From Amblyornis subalaris (Eukaryota; Chordata; Aves; Passeriformes; Ptilonorhynchidae): a stretch of 64,000 bases of DNA. Below are positions 50,301 through 62,972 of this stretch, one piece after another. The notes below the pieces were generated by a model. The model did not search any database. It was given only the letters and a program-made list of their open reading frames with translations, and had not been told where the DNA came from. Positions within the stretch are counted from its first letter, which is position 1, and each line of letters starts with the position of its first letter. The DNA is taken from NCBI GenBank assembly GCA_018881555.1, contig JACAXG010000018.1:6199634-6263633 (forward strand), given 5' to 3'. The translations under genes were made by a program, and so were the position numbers.

Positions 50301-51204
50301 ACTAAATCTGATTCTGCAGAGCTGTTGTGCCAGTGTTTTGTTTCAAATGGTGTTTTGTATTCAGAAGCTATTTTAAATGGATTCTAAAGAGCACTGATAT
50401 TTAACTTAAAGCTATACATTTGAGTTTTACTCTGTAAAAATCATATTTATCTGTTGCAGAGCCAGTTCAGTATTGTTTTCAAAAAACTGATTTAATGTTA
50501 GGTGGCCACGGGTGAAAATTGACTTGTCATTATATTTTAATATAGCATATTTGAAAGAATATCTAAGATGCTCCTTATTTTAATTGCAGAAACTACACTT
50601 TTATCTGGAATTTTACAGTTAAATTGCAAAATGTGTGAGGGATATGGCTGTGACCTTCAGTGACTCATACTGGTATACTACCTCATTTACTATGAGGAGC
50701 CTGGTTGAAACGTCATCAGAAGCAATTTTTTTTTTTCCTATTTTCCTTCATAGTATGTGGAGCATTGTGCTGGCTTGTCTTTAATAATAGTCTAGACCGA
50801 TAATCAAATACAACACAGCAAAATCTCCCTTAATTTTTTTTAAGACACACCAGCTTTTCTGACTTTGGGTTGGCAGGATGTCTGTACAGGTGCTCTAGAA
50901 AAATACTTGAGTGCAAACTTACTGTGATAACTCCGTGCCAGAAAGACGGTTACAAGCCTATCAGGACTATCTACAGGCCTTTCTTGTCTTTCTAAACAAT
51001 CTTTTCAAACTCTAACTAAATTCCATCTACTAGATTGGCTTCACCTCCCCTCTCTTTTTTTTTGCTTTCTTGACAGTAATTCCGAGTATTGTCAAAATCA
51101 TCCTTGTTTCATCTGATACTTGAACCTCTATTGCGCTATAGAGGTTTTATAACTTCTGTTTCTTTCTTTGTGGTATACTTTATAGAATAAAATCCGATGA
51201 GTGA

Positions 51205-52140
51205 GCCTCATAAGATTGTGGAGGTTTGAAGAAGTCTCTGCAGATGGTCTAATGCCATGCCACAGATTAACTCAAGGTCGATCACAACATGTGGCTGAGG
51301 CCTGTTTCCAGTTGGTTTTTGAATGTCTCCCAGTGGAGAATCTACAGCCTCTCTGGTCAACCTGTTCCAGTGTTTGACCACCCTCACAGTCAAATGCTTT
51401 TCTTAAGTTTAAATGCAGTTTTCCCGCATCCACTTTGATTTGTGCCCATTGCCTCTTCTTTCACTGTGCAGTCCTGAGAAGAATCTGACTCAGTCTTCCT
51501 TACTTGGGATGGAAGTGCTTCACTTATTTATACACAAGAGGTATTATACACATTCAACCAATTCTCCTGCCTGTTGGGGTTCCTCTGACAGGCCGTTCAC
51601 AGCTGGTGCATCAGTCATTCTTTCCAGTTTTGTATCATCTGCAAATATACTGAGGTGCAATGTGTCCCATCTTCAAGGTTGTGAATGAACTTTTGAGCAG
51701 TACTGGCTCCGTTACTGACCCCTGGGGTACGTCACTAGTGACTGTTCTCTAAATGGACTTTGTGCCCCTGACCACAGCTCTTTGAACTTGGCACTTCAGA
51801 CAATTTTCAGTGCACCTCACCATCTGCTTTGGTAGCCTGTACTATGTCTGTTTGTGTGTGAGGACAACCATTAAAAATGACAGTGTCAGAAGCTCTGCTG
51901 AAATCAACATAAACATCTACTGCCTTCCCTTCATCTGCCAAGTTCCTTATTCATTGTAGGAGACTACCAGACTGGTCAGGCATAATTTTCCCAGCGTTAA
52001 ATCCATGCTGACTACTCCCAGTAATCATCTTGTCCTTACTGTGTCTAGAATAGAAATAGCTTCTATTTTGCCCTATCACCTTTCCAGGCATTGAGGTGAG
52101 GCTTCCCAGCCTGCAGTTTCCTGGCTTTTACTTTGTTTTA
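51205..52140 (-). mobile_element. CR1 LINE fragment (reverse, old)
   Basis: A long reverse CR1 3' piece inside SLIT2 intron 3. Colinear blocks on the + strand are CAACCTGTTCCAGTGTTTGA, CCACCCTCACAGTCAAATGC, TTGTGCCCATTGCCTCTTCT, TTGTATCATCTGCAAATATA, GACCCCTGGGGTACGTCACT, CAGAAGCTCTGCTGAAATCA, CATCTACTGCCTTCCCTTCA, AATCCATGCTGACTACTCCC and CAGCCTGCAGTTTCCTGG. Many substitutions and small indels make it an older copy than the one at 29,209. It lies antisense to SLIT2. Confidence 0.82.
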
Positions 52141-53959
52141 CAGCTTTTTAGTGCTGTAGGCAGAATTAATAAGAGTAATGACCAGCTGTTTGTAGAAATA
52201 GCCTTTCTTTTGAAAGGGTAAGGAATACAGAAAACAGCAGCCTTGGTTTGTCTTTTCTTCTTGGTGAGAAAACTCCTAAAAGGCCAAGTGAGTATAGACT
52301 CTTGACAGTGCAAAACACTGTTCTGCATAATATATGGAGAATTGGTTGGGGTAGGAGAGGAGTGTGGTAATTTTGGACTTGACTCCAAACTCAGGGGAGA
52401 AGAAAATGATGGACAGAAANTATGTTAGGGTTCAAGTAGTGTACACAACTACAATGTAGTATTATAGTTGAAGTAGCTTTCACTGCTTCCTACATAAATA
52501 AGTAACTGAGTTTGCAGTAGTGTCCTGCTTCTGCTCAGAATTTTTTTTCTTACTAAAACATCTAATGGACATTTGAAATTAAATGGATACTAACTTAGAC
52601 ATCTTTTTTAGCTAGTCACTATTTTAGACTGGAAAATGGAGTCCTGCTTAAGTGGTTCTTGACCTAGGGAAAACCTTCTTGGATATCCAAATGCTGTAAC
52701 ATCGGCCTTGAATATCTCAGATTCCAATTTTTATTCATATGGTTGGTAAACTTGATACTGTTAGACTTAATGAGATTATGAATAGTTTGACTAGAGAAAG
52801 AAGATCTTTACAGAGAATTCTTAATGGAAAAACTGGCACAATCTTTTGCTTAGCTCTTAGTTCTTGGCCTTTCCTCTCACTTGATGACATGCAAGTCACA
52901 TTCACAGACAGCAGTTGCCAGATGTGTTGAAGTTCAGCAGATTGTGGCTTTGGACATGGATGCACAAATATTTTATGCCTTCAGCAGATTTAGCAACATG
53001 TTTTTTGTAGAAAAGTAGTGACTTGCCTTCCTTTCAGATGTAAGTCGAATTTAAGCTCTCTGTAATTTCTCTGTTGAGGCAATAGGAGTCACTTATTCTG
53101 ATGTCTGTTTTTCTCACCCCGTATATTAGGGTCAGATTTTTAGGACATCATACTTAAACCAGCCCATGGAGATGATTTAGGTGCTGTGCACTAGCTTTGT
53201 TTTGAGGTACTTTGATAATTTTGTAGGCGGATTCTCTATTTCCTGAGCTCATAAAGCCTCAACTGATGTTAGACCTTCCCAGAGGATGCATATCCCTGTA
53301 ACATCTTAGAACTACTTAAGGAGCCTGGTGGGCTCAGTTGTGAGTAGAAAGTGCTCCTGTGTGAACACACAGAGGTTTGGTTACTGATATGTTCTTTCAT
53401 TTTAAATTGAAATTTAATGAAAACAGGCTTTTGTGTTTTTAAAGTTTATTTTGCAAATGAGCTTCAGTGAGATGCTACATGCTGTTTTTGAAAGGGTGTG
53501 ATAGGAGTTTTCTCTGCTGACAAACAGGTGTGGATGTGCTCCTTTGAAGAGTACAATTTCTAAGCTGTACAATGCTGTGTGCTACTATGTGCAGATAATG
53601 TAATTACTTCTCTTGGCTAACTTTGAAGGAGGAATGAAAAATAATGAATTCNGCTATCATTAATTTTGTGTGAGTTGGAAGCCTTCTATCCTTCTTCCTG
53701 AAGCAATGGTGGTAGAATAAAATGCATGTGTGCCTTGTATTTAGAGTTTTGGAAGGCTCTCATTCTCTGTGCACCCATTGGGAGAGGCTGTTTCTAATTA
53801 CAGAGTAAAGTTGATTTATAACTTACTTGGAACAGCTTTTAACTTTGACCAGTTCTCAAGTTATCTTTGAGGGCTTCTTTTGTCTTATGGGGTCTATGAG
53901 TAGAATTGCATCTACTTGAACTAAAATCCATTGGATAATTACCTGGGTGGGACAGAATA

Positions 53960-54180
53960 GCACCCTTCCTGTACTTGTGAGGTGGTTATGAAAAAGCTCA
54001 AGCCAGGCTTACTGCTGTGGTGAGCCAACAGGCATAAATGGAAGTGGAAAGTGTAACTGCATATGAGGGCAAAACTTCTTCACTGTGAGGACAGTCAAGC
54101 ACTGGAACAACTCATTTGCCCAGAGAGGCTCTACAGTCTCATACACCTTCTCTGGTGGTATGTAGTTGATACAGTGGGAT
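53960..54180 (+). mobile_element. CR1 LINE 3' fragment (forward)
   Basis: Sense-oriented short piece with CR1 blocks AAAAAGCTCAAGCCAGGCTT, AACTTCTTCACTGTGAGGAC, AGTCAAGCACTGGAACAACT, TTGCCCAGAGAGGCTCTACA and CTTCTCTGGTGGTATGTAGT. It is truncated at both ends: the terminal octamer is not found. Limits are approximate. Confidence 0.65.
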
Positions 54181-57100
54181 CAGAAACAAGTTACAGGGAA
54201 GGTTGTAACAAGTCTGAAACAAATGCTTGTGAATTACAGCAATTGCAGATGATTACATTGTACCCAGTGCAATTAAGATTTTTTTTTTCTCCCTTCCTCC
54301 TCCATACACAATTGCATAGTTATTGTGGCGTGAACACTTGAGAGATCCATCAGGATGGATTTGTGGCATGGCCAGGCTTCAATGGGTTAGGATATGTTGC
54401 TACGGGGAACATAATGTGCTCTCCCTGCAGTGAACCTCAATTGGTCTTTGTCTACATATCCTCTGGCTGCATGCAGAAGACAAATAAAACACATATATAT
54501 ACCAATTTCAATTAAAATAGCCTGTTCTCTAGAACCACTAGCTCAAATCAAGCCAGTTTTTTTTTTTGCTTACCTTACTGTTGTCTGCTTCAAAGTGTTA
54601 CTTATTCTTTGTCTGTTCTTTTTATCTGCCTGTTGATATTGAGCTTCCTTTAAGGAGTATTTTCAACTGCTCATTTGTCAAAGATTTTTCTTCTTTGTGC
54701 TTCAATCTTGTTGTATACTCCTTCCATCATTTCACTCTAGAAGATGCTTTTTCCAGTCCTTACTGTGTCTAGAAGACTGAGCTCTGGGAACTTTAAGCTG
54801 AAGTATTTGAAATACTTTGTATACTTCAGGTAGTATGTGTACTTTGCTTGAATTCATCATGAAGATGTCAAAAATTTACCTGTGTAAGTTTGCTCGATCT
54901 CTTCCTAAAGATGCATTCAGCATCAGAAGAAAACAAAAGTGTATATTTTAATTGCAACTGTACCTCAGTTGTGTTAAATTGAAAGAATTGTATGCTATTG
55001 GAGCCTCATCCGTTTATTTCTGGACACTACCAAAGGACTTTACCGTCCAAGTTACTGCAATGTTAGAAGAGATTCTTCAGGGCATCTTCTGCTGCTCACA
55101 CCACTAATGCTTCATTTCCTCTGAGCTCTCTGCTTGAGAAACACAAATATTTATAGCTCAGTTGGAAAACTGAATAGTAGCAATATGGAATATCTCATCA
55201 CTGTTTCTTCAGTGCTTCACCTTGAGCTTCCTGTCTGTTCTGGGAGAGCAGTTCGGTTGGTGAAACTGAAATTTCTCTTCTCGCATTGCCCCCAGGGGAA
55301 ACATGTCCTGCTAGGTATCCAAGGTGTCTGCCAACACACATTGAAAGAAGATGTGGTGGAGTGTTTCTGGTTGTTTTTACTCCAAAGTAGCTGTACTTTA
55401 AAACCTACAGTCTTGGATTCTGTGATCCATCTGTGCTTACACTGGGTTTGAGCTCCAGAGAGAAACGGGATCATATCTTTTTCACTCACTCTTGTTCCAT
55501 TATGTGTGTTCTGGATAGATGTTATTTCAGACAAAATTAGGCATGAGGTCACCTGAAAAAGTGGAACTATTGGGGAACCATGTAAAATAGTGAACCATTT
55601 TAAAACAGTAATGTATTTTCTGTATTCCTTGTGTGGCTCTTTCTAAAGATTGAAGACTCTTCATGGTGACTGTTGAATGGAAAGCTGTTGTGTACTGTGA
55701 TACTAGGCTGTGTGTCAGATTTGTTATGCATACTCTTTCCCATTCACTTGTGTGATTTCATAGAATTTTTTAGACAGAACTACCTACTGTAGTCTTGAAA
55801 AATTTATTTCAGTAAAGTCTAGTTCATAAAATTTCCATATAGAAAACTCAGTAAACTGACTCTTTTAAAAGCATCTGTGATAACTTGTTAGATGTAAAGA
55901 GTAGCTGAAGCCTCTTTCTGAAGTATGGTAAAGGACTGCATTATTGCCTGCATGAAAATTAGAAATGTTTTATTTTCTCAGTCACAGGCAATAAGGAATG
56001 GTCATATTTTGGTAGAAAAAGCTTAGTTCTAAAAGAAACTTCAATGAGTAGGATGAAGTTTCTCAAGGTAAAAGATACAAAATACAGGATTCATAAAAGA
56101 TGAGTAATTTAACTTGTGTATTCCCTCAATCTATGTACTGCTCAAGGAACAAGAATTTTAGTTTTGTGAAAGGCAAAGTAACATCGTGTGTTGAAACACT
56201 GATTTGAAGTGCCAAGCTCACTTGGTAGAAACTGTTGAGACATGAGAATAGTGCTATTTATTGCTAGTTTAATTAATAAAATTTGATTTATTGTCCATAA
56301 GTTAGATTTGAAAGTCTGTACTGTGGCCATGCATCAGTATGTTAAAGGTATACTCAGTTGTGTGGGCCATGTGAACTACAGGTAAAAAAAGAAACTCCTG
56401 ATTGTATACAAAGAGTATTAACTCTTTGTATAAGAAGTTAAATAGTAGACCAAGTATTTTGCCGGTGAAGTATCCTTCCGAGTGATCCTGTGTGTCCTTG
56501 TAGGAGTGTTGTTGCATTTAGTGAAAGGCAGCCTAATTGATGGACTTGATCATCAATTAATATTATGTCATTGTACTATAGAGCCTTTTTTGTATTATAT
56601 GAAACTTCTACAAAAATACAGATACTGAGCAATTTCATTGCCCTTCTGGTTGCAGCTCATCATTATTGTCTAGTGTCTGAACTGAATAGAGTTATTAAGA
56701 AATACCAACAGAGATTTTTGTCTTGAGCAGCTGATTAGAAACTAACTTTCTGAAGTCTTTACCCTGCATGTTTTTCCATGTAATTTTGGATTTGTAATCA
56801 TGGACTTAGAGGTTTAAGTCTCTATTTAGCTAAGAGAAGNGGTGAATGAATTTTAGTTCTTTTTTGCTTAATCATCTGTTTCATTTTCAAAATCTCTTTG
56901 GATTGCAAATATAACTTAGTTTAAAAGAACTGTCTTCTACTTCAGTTCTGTGGTCTCAGCATATACTCTTACATGTAAATTTACTAAAGGTAAGAAAATG
57001 TCTATTTTTAAATGATCTTGTTTTGAAAATGCAGTAGATGCAGAAACAGTAAAATATATCAATTCTTGTTTTTACATAGGTATGGTTTTCTTCTTAAGTA

Positions 57101-57900
57101 GTGTTGAAATCAGAAGTCTTCCACTAGTCATTAACTTATTCATAGCTCTATCTTTCTTTTATATGGAAGATTTTCCTTCTACTCACTTGGAAATGTGACT
57201 TGCAAGATCACAACCCAGACTTTTTTGTTGTTGTTCCTGGATTAAGCATTTTTTGCTAATTATTAAAATGCGCCGGCACTCATCTCTCTTATCCTAGTAG
57301 TGTAGACTTTCCTTTTCTAGTTCTTTCACTCTAAATTTTCTTTTAATCTCTAAATGCATGATCTAGATTTCTTCTGCTTAGAGAAATCAGGATTTCTGAT
57401 GCTTGACTAACAAAAGGGAACCTGACATTAAGACTGGAGAATTATGGATATCTAGAACTCAAAAAGCTGACTGCTTGCTTATGACTTGAAATGTGGTAGC
57501 AAACCTCTGTGTACATAAAAATATTTCTCAGATTATTTCACTCTCATCAGTACTCACATTGAGCTTTAAGGGAGCAATAACTAAGTGAACTAAACCATGG
57601 AGCTATGTAAAACTGGGTTTTGAATGTCTGTATTTATCTACGTGGGAATTTATGGAAAAACCTTTAAACTGAAAAGACCTTTATATGGAACAATGTTTAT
57701 GAGAAATTAGCCCTGAGAGACTAAAGAGGCTTAATTATTTAAATTCATCCCTAAGACTAACAAACAAGAAAATCTGANCCTTATTGAAAATCTAAAACTT
57801 AATTTTGCAAAACTGCTGCCCAGTATATTTTTTCACCTTGTGGAATGTCTTGATAGCAATCTGTTGATATATGGAGTGTAACCACTGTAATGATTAAAAA

Positions 57901-57915
57901 TATATATATATATAT
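57901..57915. repeat. (TA)n microsatellite
   Basis: Seven and a half TA units after an A run, followed by TTTAATGTGTATATAT. It may vary in length between individuals. Confidence 0.85.
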
Positions 57916-59042
57916 TTAATGTGTATATATCAGATAATCCCTTGCAGTCTGGTGCCTTGAATTATTGTATTGATGAGCATCGTGCATTGCAGACTGTGAC
58001 TTGTGATAAGTTTTATGGGACAAAACAGTTTTTTTCCGGTAGGTTGCTTTGCGTGAATGGCAGGTGGCATGTGTGGTGCATTGCTTAAAAACAACCAAAA
58101 ACTTGTTTTGAGCTCGACTTCTTGACTGGTATGACTGTATACTGCAGAGTTGTCACTTACACACAGTAGAAGGAATAATCTGCAATGTATGTTAAGAAAA
58201 GATCATGAAGATAGAATATATTTGCCTTGGCTAGTGGTTGTTCTGTTGTCTATGGGTATAATACAGTGGGCTTTGATCTTGTCACCTCTGAGCAGCTGTG
58301 ACCCTGGTCAGCATGCTCAGTGAGAATCTTCACAGACAGATGGGCACCTTCCAGCTTTCAGTTGCAGTTTTTCTTTTGCATGCCGTCTTATGTACAACTG
58401 ATTGTGTTCTATTTTTTAAATTTAGCTTCCTCAAAGTTCCTGTCTTTACAGTTGAAGAGAAAAAACTGCATGCAAAAAAACCCCTTATAATGCCAAATAT
58501 AAGTTGTGATTCCTTGGATTTTTTTGACTTCTATTTGATCAGAGTTTCTGTAACAGCTTCCTTTGCTTTTGTTTAAAATTTAAATAAATAGGTTATATGG
58601 ATCTTTAGACATAATATTATCTTGTTACTAAAAGTGTATACATTTGATACATGCTCCCTTGAACCTTTTCATGGTCACAGTATGTCTATCTGCTTCATTA
58701 TATTAAGAGGAATGTAGAGTTGGAAGGGAATTGAAGTTACACTGCTGATTTTGTATTTTTAGCTTCCATGTTGTTTATGCAGGATAGAGTCTTGACTTAG
58801 TGATTGGTTCAGATTGCAGAGATTCAAAATCTTTCATAAAATAGGTAATATGGTCTGTTGGGGGAAACCAGAAAATGTAATTAGTCCATGGTAAATTTAC
58901 TACTGGACCATGTCTCCGCTAATGGACCTTTCTGGTCTTTAAAATCAGCTTGTTACAGCACTGGGATTCCGACTCAAAGTGGTTGCATTGCATTGCTGTA
59001 GTATTTGTAATCTAACACAACTCTTTCTTTTTCTTTCTACAG

Positions 59043-59114
59043 GCGCCTAAACAGAAATAACCTCCAGTTGCTTTCTGAACTGCTTTTTCTGGGAACACCA
59101 AAGTTATACAGGCT
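59043..59114 (+). CDS. SLIT2: SLIT2 coding exon 4: third LRR of domain D1
   Basis: A 72-nt exon completing Leu107 and reading RLNRNNLQLLSELLF, then LGTPKLYR. Leucine-rich repeat scaffold residues are L109, N112, L114, L117, L120, F122 and L128. It matches human SLIT2 except for a few residues; the notable one is Ser118 where human SLIT1-3 have proline in the LPELLF or FPELLF motif. Acceptor TTCTACAG and donor GTAAGT are intact, phase 2 on both sides. The next exon (LDLSENQI... in human) lies outside the window. Confidence 0.96.
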
Positions 59115-61199
59115 GTAAGTAGGCATGGCCCAATATCTATTATTTGCAAAAATTTGGATTTGGTCTGTTATTGTCTTGTATTAGATTTTTTGTCTTTTGC
59201 CTCAAACAGGGCTAAAATGTGTTTTAGAACATTGGTGTTTTGTTTAAGCTGAGTACTTTCTTTGACTGCTTTGCAAGAATTTTTTAAAATTTCATTTTAC
59301 ATCTATATCAGATACTGATAGTTGTATGAGAGAATTGTCATTGATTCCCACTTCTGTAAGGAAGTTTTGCTGAAAGAATACTTTAACTTTCCTTTTCTCC
59401 TGTTTGGGTTTTTTTATTATTTCTGTGATAAAAGAAATAAAAAATGCCAGTGGAGATTCTGACCCAGAGGTGCACCACTGTATAAGCACTTTGGTTTTGG
59501 GTTGTTCTGCTTTTGTGGCTGTACACACTTGGCCAGGAAGATGGGAGCACTGGCAAATGTTAGATCTGTGGAGAAGTCTCTCCTGTGTCCCTTCACAGAG
59601 AAAACAAAGGTAGTAACTTCAGTTGTGGGAAGAAAAAACTATGAAATGCTTTACCTTAAATAAAAATGACAACAAATTGAGTAAGGAGTTTTTGGTTTTC
59701 ATTGTATTACTTAGTTTGATAATGTTTTACTCTTGGCAATATTTTAAAATAAATGTTTTGACCCATTGTACTTTCTAAGAAGCCACTTAATTCTGTTGCA
59801 GTTGAAATATGGAATAAAGTTTAGATTCTGTTTTATTTGAACAAAATAAATTTTGAGGTACCTTTAAGATACAGTATGTGGTATGGAAGGGATACAACAT
59901 GACATGCTCAAGTAGGCTTTGGAAAGGTTGTACAAATTCAGCCTGTTGTAGTTAGATGTGTTTGATAAATTTCTTGAGACTTCAGGTGAGATTTCTGCTG
60001 TCAAAATTGCTGGTTATTCTGGATTTCATTTCTTGTGTGCTTGGAAAAAGAAAAGCGAAGGTGGGGGCAAGGGGGATTCCTCTACTTTCTGCTTTAGTAT
60101 ATGGAAATATGTTTGAGAAATGCAATAATGAAGCTTTGATTTTTTTTTTTTAGGAGTTAGTTTCTATTTCAATATTGTGAAATAAGTTATTTTCTCCCTT
60201 CTCCTAGCAATATATGATGGCAACCTGAAAATTACTCTTATTATTGTAAACATTTAGTTTTGTGTATCTTCTTTCATTCCTTTGCTTTGGATGTATACTT
60301 TGTTTCCAGAACTTCCCTGTAGATGTAATGAGTTTTTAAATGACTAGGCCAGAAAGCTGCTGAAGGCTGTTGTCCTGACAAGCAAAAATATTTTGCTCTG
60401 CTATAATACTATATTTAAATGTGGTATTTTATATTAACAATTGGGTCTCTTATAATTTCCATCAGCCAGGTTAAAGACATTACTTCCATCAGGAAGGAAA
60501 ATGAAAGGGATTTATGATCATTTTATTATTTCACCTATAGTGTAATGGTTGCTACCTAGATTCATGTAAAATAGAAATGAGCCATAATTTACAGGCAAAA
60601 AATGGATACACACNTCAGGCCAAATCATATTTGAATATATTTATTTCAGAATTGTGTATTTGATAGATGCTAGTCTTAAATATATAATGTCCTTTGGCAT
60701 AAAGCGCACAACTGCTCATAACATATATGGAGGAAAGTAAGAGATCACTGGCTTCACAGTATTAAATTTCCTCTGCCTAAGGGTTATTGTTGAGCAGACC
60801 ATGAAAGTGGATGTCTGGTTATAATGTATTCATGTTTAACAGAAAATATGAATGATACTAAAAATCTACAACTGCTTAGCACTAAATTTATAATTAAAAA
60901 AATGTCAGGCCAACAAAGGCATTGATGTTAGTTAAATATTTGTGGTCAGTTTTCAGATAATATGTAGCTTGTTCCCTTTGAAGAGTATTGTTATTTGGTT
61001 TTTTTACATGTATCATTGTATATGCTTAAATGTATCTACATCCAAATAAATATTTTTTCCAAGGAGAATGAAAGTTCTCTAAACATGATCAATAATATAT
61101 ATATTTTGCTTTGGGTTTAGTATTTATTTTTGGCATTTAACAGCTAATCAAACAATGTGTGTACTGCAAGGTTTCAACATACTATTGAGCTTCTGTGAA

Positions 61200-61440
61200 T
61201 AATAATTACCATTTGACCCTTGGCTGTAAATGAGATGCCAGGTGAAGAAGCACATATGCTTGTTGTGTAGGCTAAAGGCAATATAAAAGAAAGAGGTTAC
61301 ACTGTATATGAATTATGATTTGACACAGTTGGTTGCCGCCAGCGGCCGGCTATGCTTTCCCTTTGCTGTCTGCTCCAATTTCTCTTTGGACGGGTTGAGA
61401 GAGCACTGCATGTTCAGGTCAAGATGTTTGCCTAGAAATA
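61200..61440. promoter_or_regulatory. Candidate conserved element with a GC-rich patch
   Basis: About 240 bp of complex sequence without repeats, containing TTTGACCCTTGG (nuclear-receptor-like), TTGCCGCCAGCGGCCGGCTA (CpG-bearing in an AT-rich intron) and CAGGTCAAG (half site). Isolated CpGs kept in an intron hint at constraint or low methylation. Weak evidence only. Confidence 0.2.
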
Positions 61441-62861
61441 GTAGTACAGTTGCAGCTGTGTTTGCTGGAGCAGGAGACTAGTTTAAATAGCATTACCATT
61501 TATCCAGTCCATTAACAGAACTCTGTAAAATAATACCAACTCTGCATAAACTACAGGACAGTGTAATAAAATTACAAGCACTTGTTGACAGATGGGAAGT
61601 GTAAGTAAAGGAAAGCAATAGGTTGAGAATTTAAAAGAGACAGTGTATTATTTTCTGTGGCTGAAGACACTTAATTTCAAAGGTAGTTAAATTATTTTTC
61701 AGGCTACTTTCTTTCCAGTTTAGCAACCTTCCAAGAAATCTCCTGGAACTAGTTAAAATGGATAATTTTAGTCAAAACAGAAGCTGATTTTTCCATTAAG
61801 AGCTATCTACAAAGGTGTTTTGACATAAATATTTCAGTAGGAAGTAGTTAATGATAGAAACAGTATGAAGAGTGCAGTGGGGTGTATTAATCTTACCTTG
61901 CAAGCAATCTTTCAAAGCACAATGCACATGAACCTCTGTTTTGATGCAATACCATTAAAAGAAAGGTGCTGTTGTAAATGCCCTGGGATAATANAAGTTC
62001 TTGCTCAACAAGTAGTATTCCTGCAAGGAAGGAGATGCATTTTTTGGTGACCAGTATGCCCCCTCATGCGAAGTTGTGTAGTGTCAGAGGTGGTACCTTA
62101 GTACAGAGAACTACTACAGCCTAGTGAGTGCTTATCTGAGGCAAATAGATTTTGACTGCTTACTTTGGCTGGTTAGTTCATTGATTGCTGTTTGCTGCAG
62201 GATACCAAGTGCTGGACCCAAGCTGTTTGAAAAACCAGTTTTAAAAGATACGTTTATTAATCAGTGGCACATAAAGGTTATTGAATTACATGCACAAAGC
62301 TTGTCCCTTTTGATTTACATTTCTTGCACTTGGAATGTGGTTAAATTTCCTTACTGACCAATATTTGTTGTATAAGTTAGGCAATGTTGGCTTTGAAAAA
62401 AAATCAATCTTTGTAGTGAATGTGGTCTGATATATGGTTTTTTTCTAATATATGTATTTGAAGGTACATACTGTGAATGTTTCTCCTCTAAAGGTAAAAA
62501 AACCAAGTTAATGTGGTTTGATTAATAAACATCACTTTTGAGACGTTGTTTAGTCACTAAAAAAAATTCCTCACAGCAAATAATTAAAGGGAAAAGTACT
62601 AAACATCAAAAAAAACCTTTAAAAAATTATCTTAGGCCAGAACAGCAGCAGCAGCCACAAGAAAACATGCTGTATGGGGGTCCCTTGCAAAAATTCCTCC
62701 TGAATTAATTTCTGCCAGCGATGATTAAAGTGTGTGGTACTAGATGTGTCAGACACCATAGTTCTCTGCTTCATTTTACTCTTGGCCTCTTTGGCCCCTG
62801 CCACAATAAATCCCACAATGGTTAGGCAGGAATTGCAGGTTACAGTTGCCAGGGTTACCGT

Positions 62862-62972
62862 TGTCCGGCCGGACCGACATCATTACTCATCCCGGCCGGC
62901 AGCCCCAGCCCCGCGGCCGCTCCGGGCGTGGGGAGCCGGCGGCCCGGGGCACTGCTCCCGGTGCTGGGGCTG
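62862..62972. promoter_or_regulatory. Small intronic GC/CpG island
   Basis: About 110 bp with dense CpG, including CCGGCCGGACCGAC, CCCGGCCGGCAGCC, CGCGGCCGCTCCGG and GCCGGCGGCCCGGG, lying in AT-rich intron 4. It is flanked by complex, non-repetitive sequence from about 62,640 to 63,110. Frames without stops run through it on both strands but match no protein known to me. Options are an internal or antisense promoter, a regulatory element, or the GC-rich 5' end of a retrocopy. Confidence 0.35.

Larger units (their letters stand above)
42365..59042 (+). other. SLIT2: SLIT2 intron 3 (16,678 bp)
   Basis: Runs from GTAAGTATTTT to CTTTCTACAG. It contains two CR1 pieces (51,205-52,140 reverse; 53,960-54,180 forward), G/T- and A/C-rich tracts (45,061 and 47,311), a short (TA)n run (57,901), and a small CpG-bearing stretch near 49,455-49,500. 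No further exon or small RNA was recognised. The stretch 45,800-46,440 is somewhat more complex, with open frames on both strands, and remains unassigned. Confidence 0.85.

Noticed and set aside
42365..59042. miR-218-1 or another intronic microRNA hosted by SLIT2
   Set aside because: miR-218-1 is known from a much later SLIT2 intron, and no matching hairpin was seen in introns 1-4 here.
39039..59114. Assignment to SLIT1 or SLIT3
   Set aside because: QLMENKIST and [13 protein letters not shown] match SLIT2 and differ from the other paralogues.
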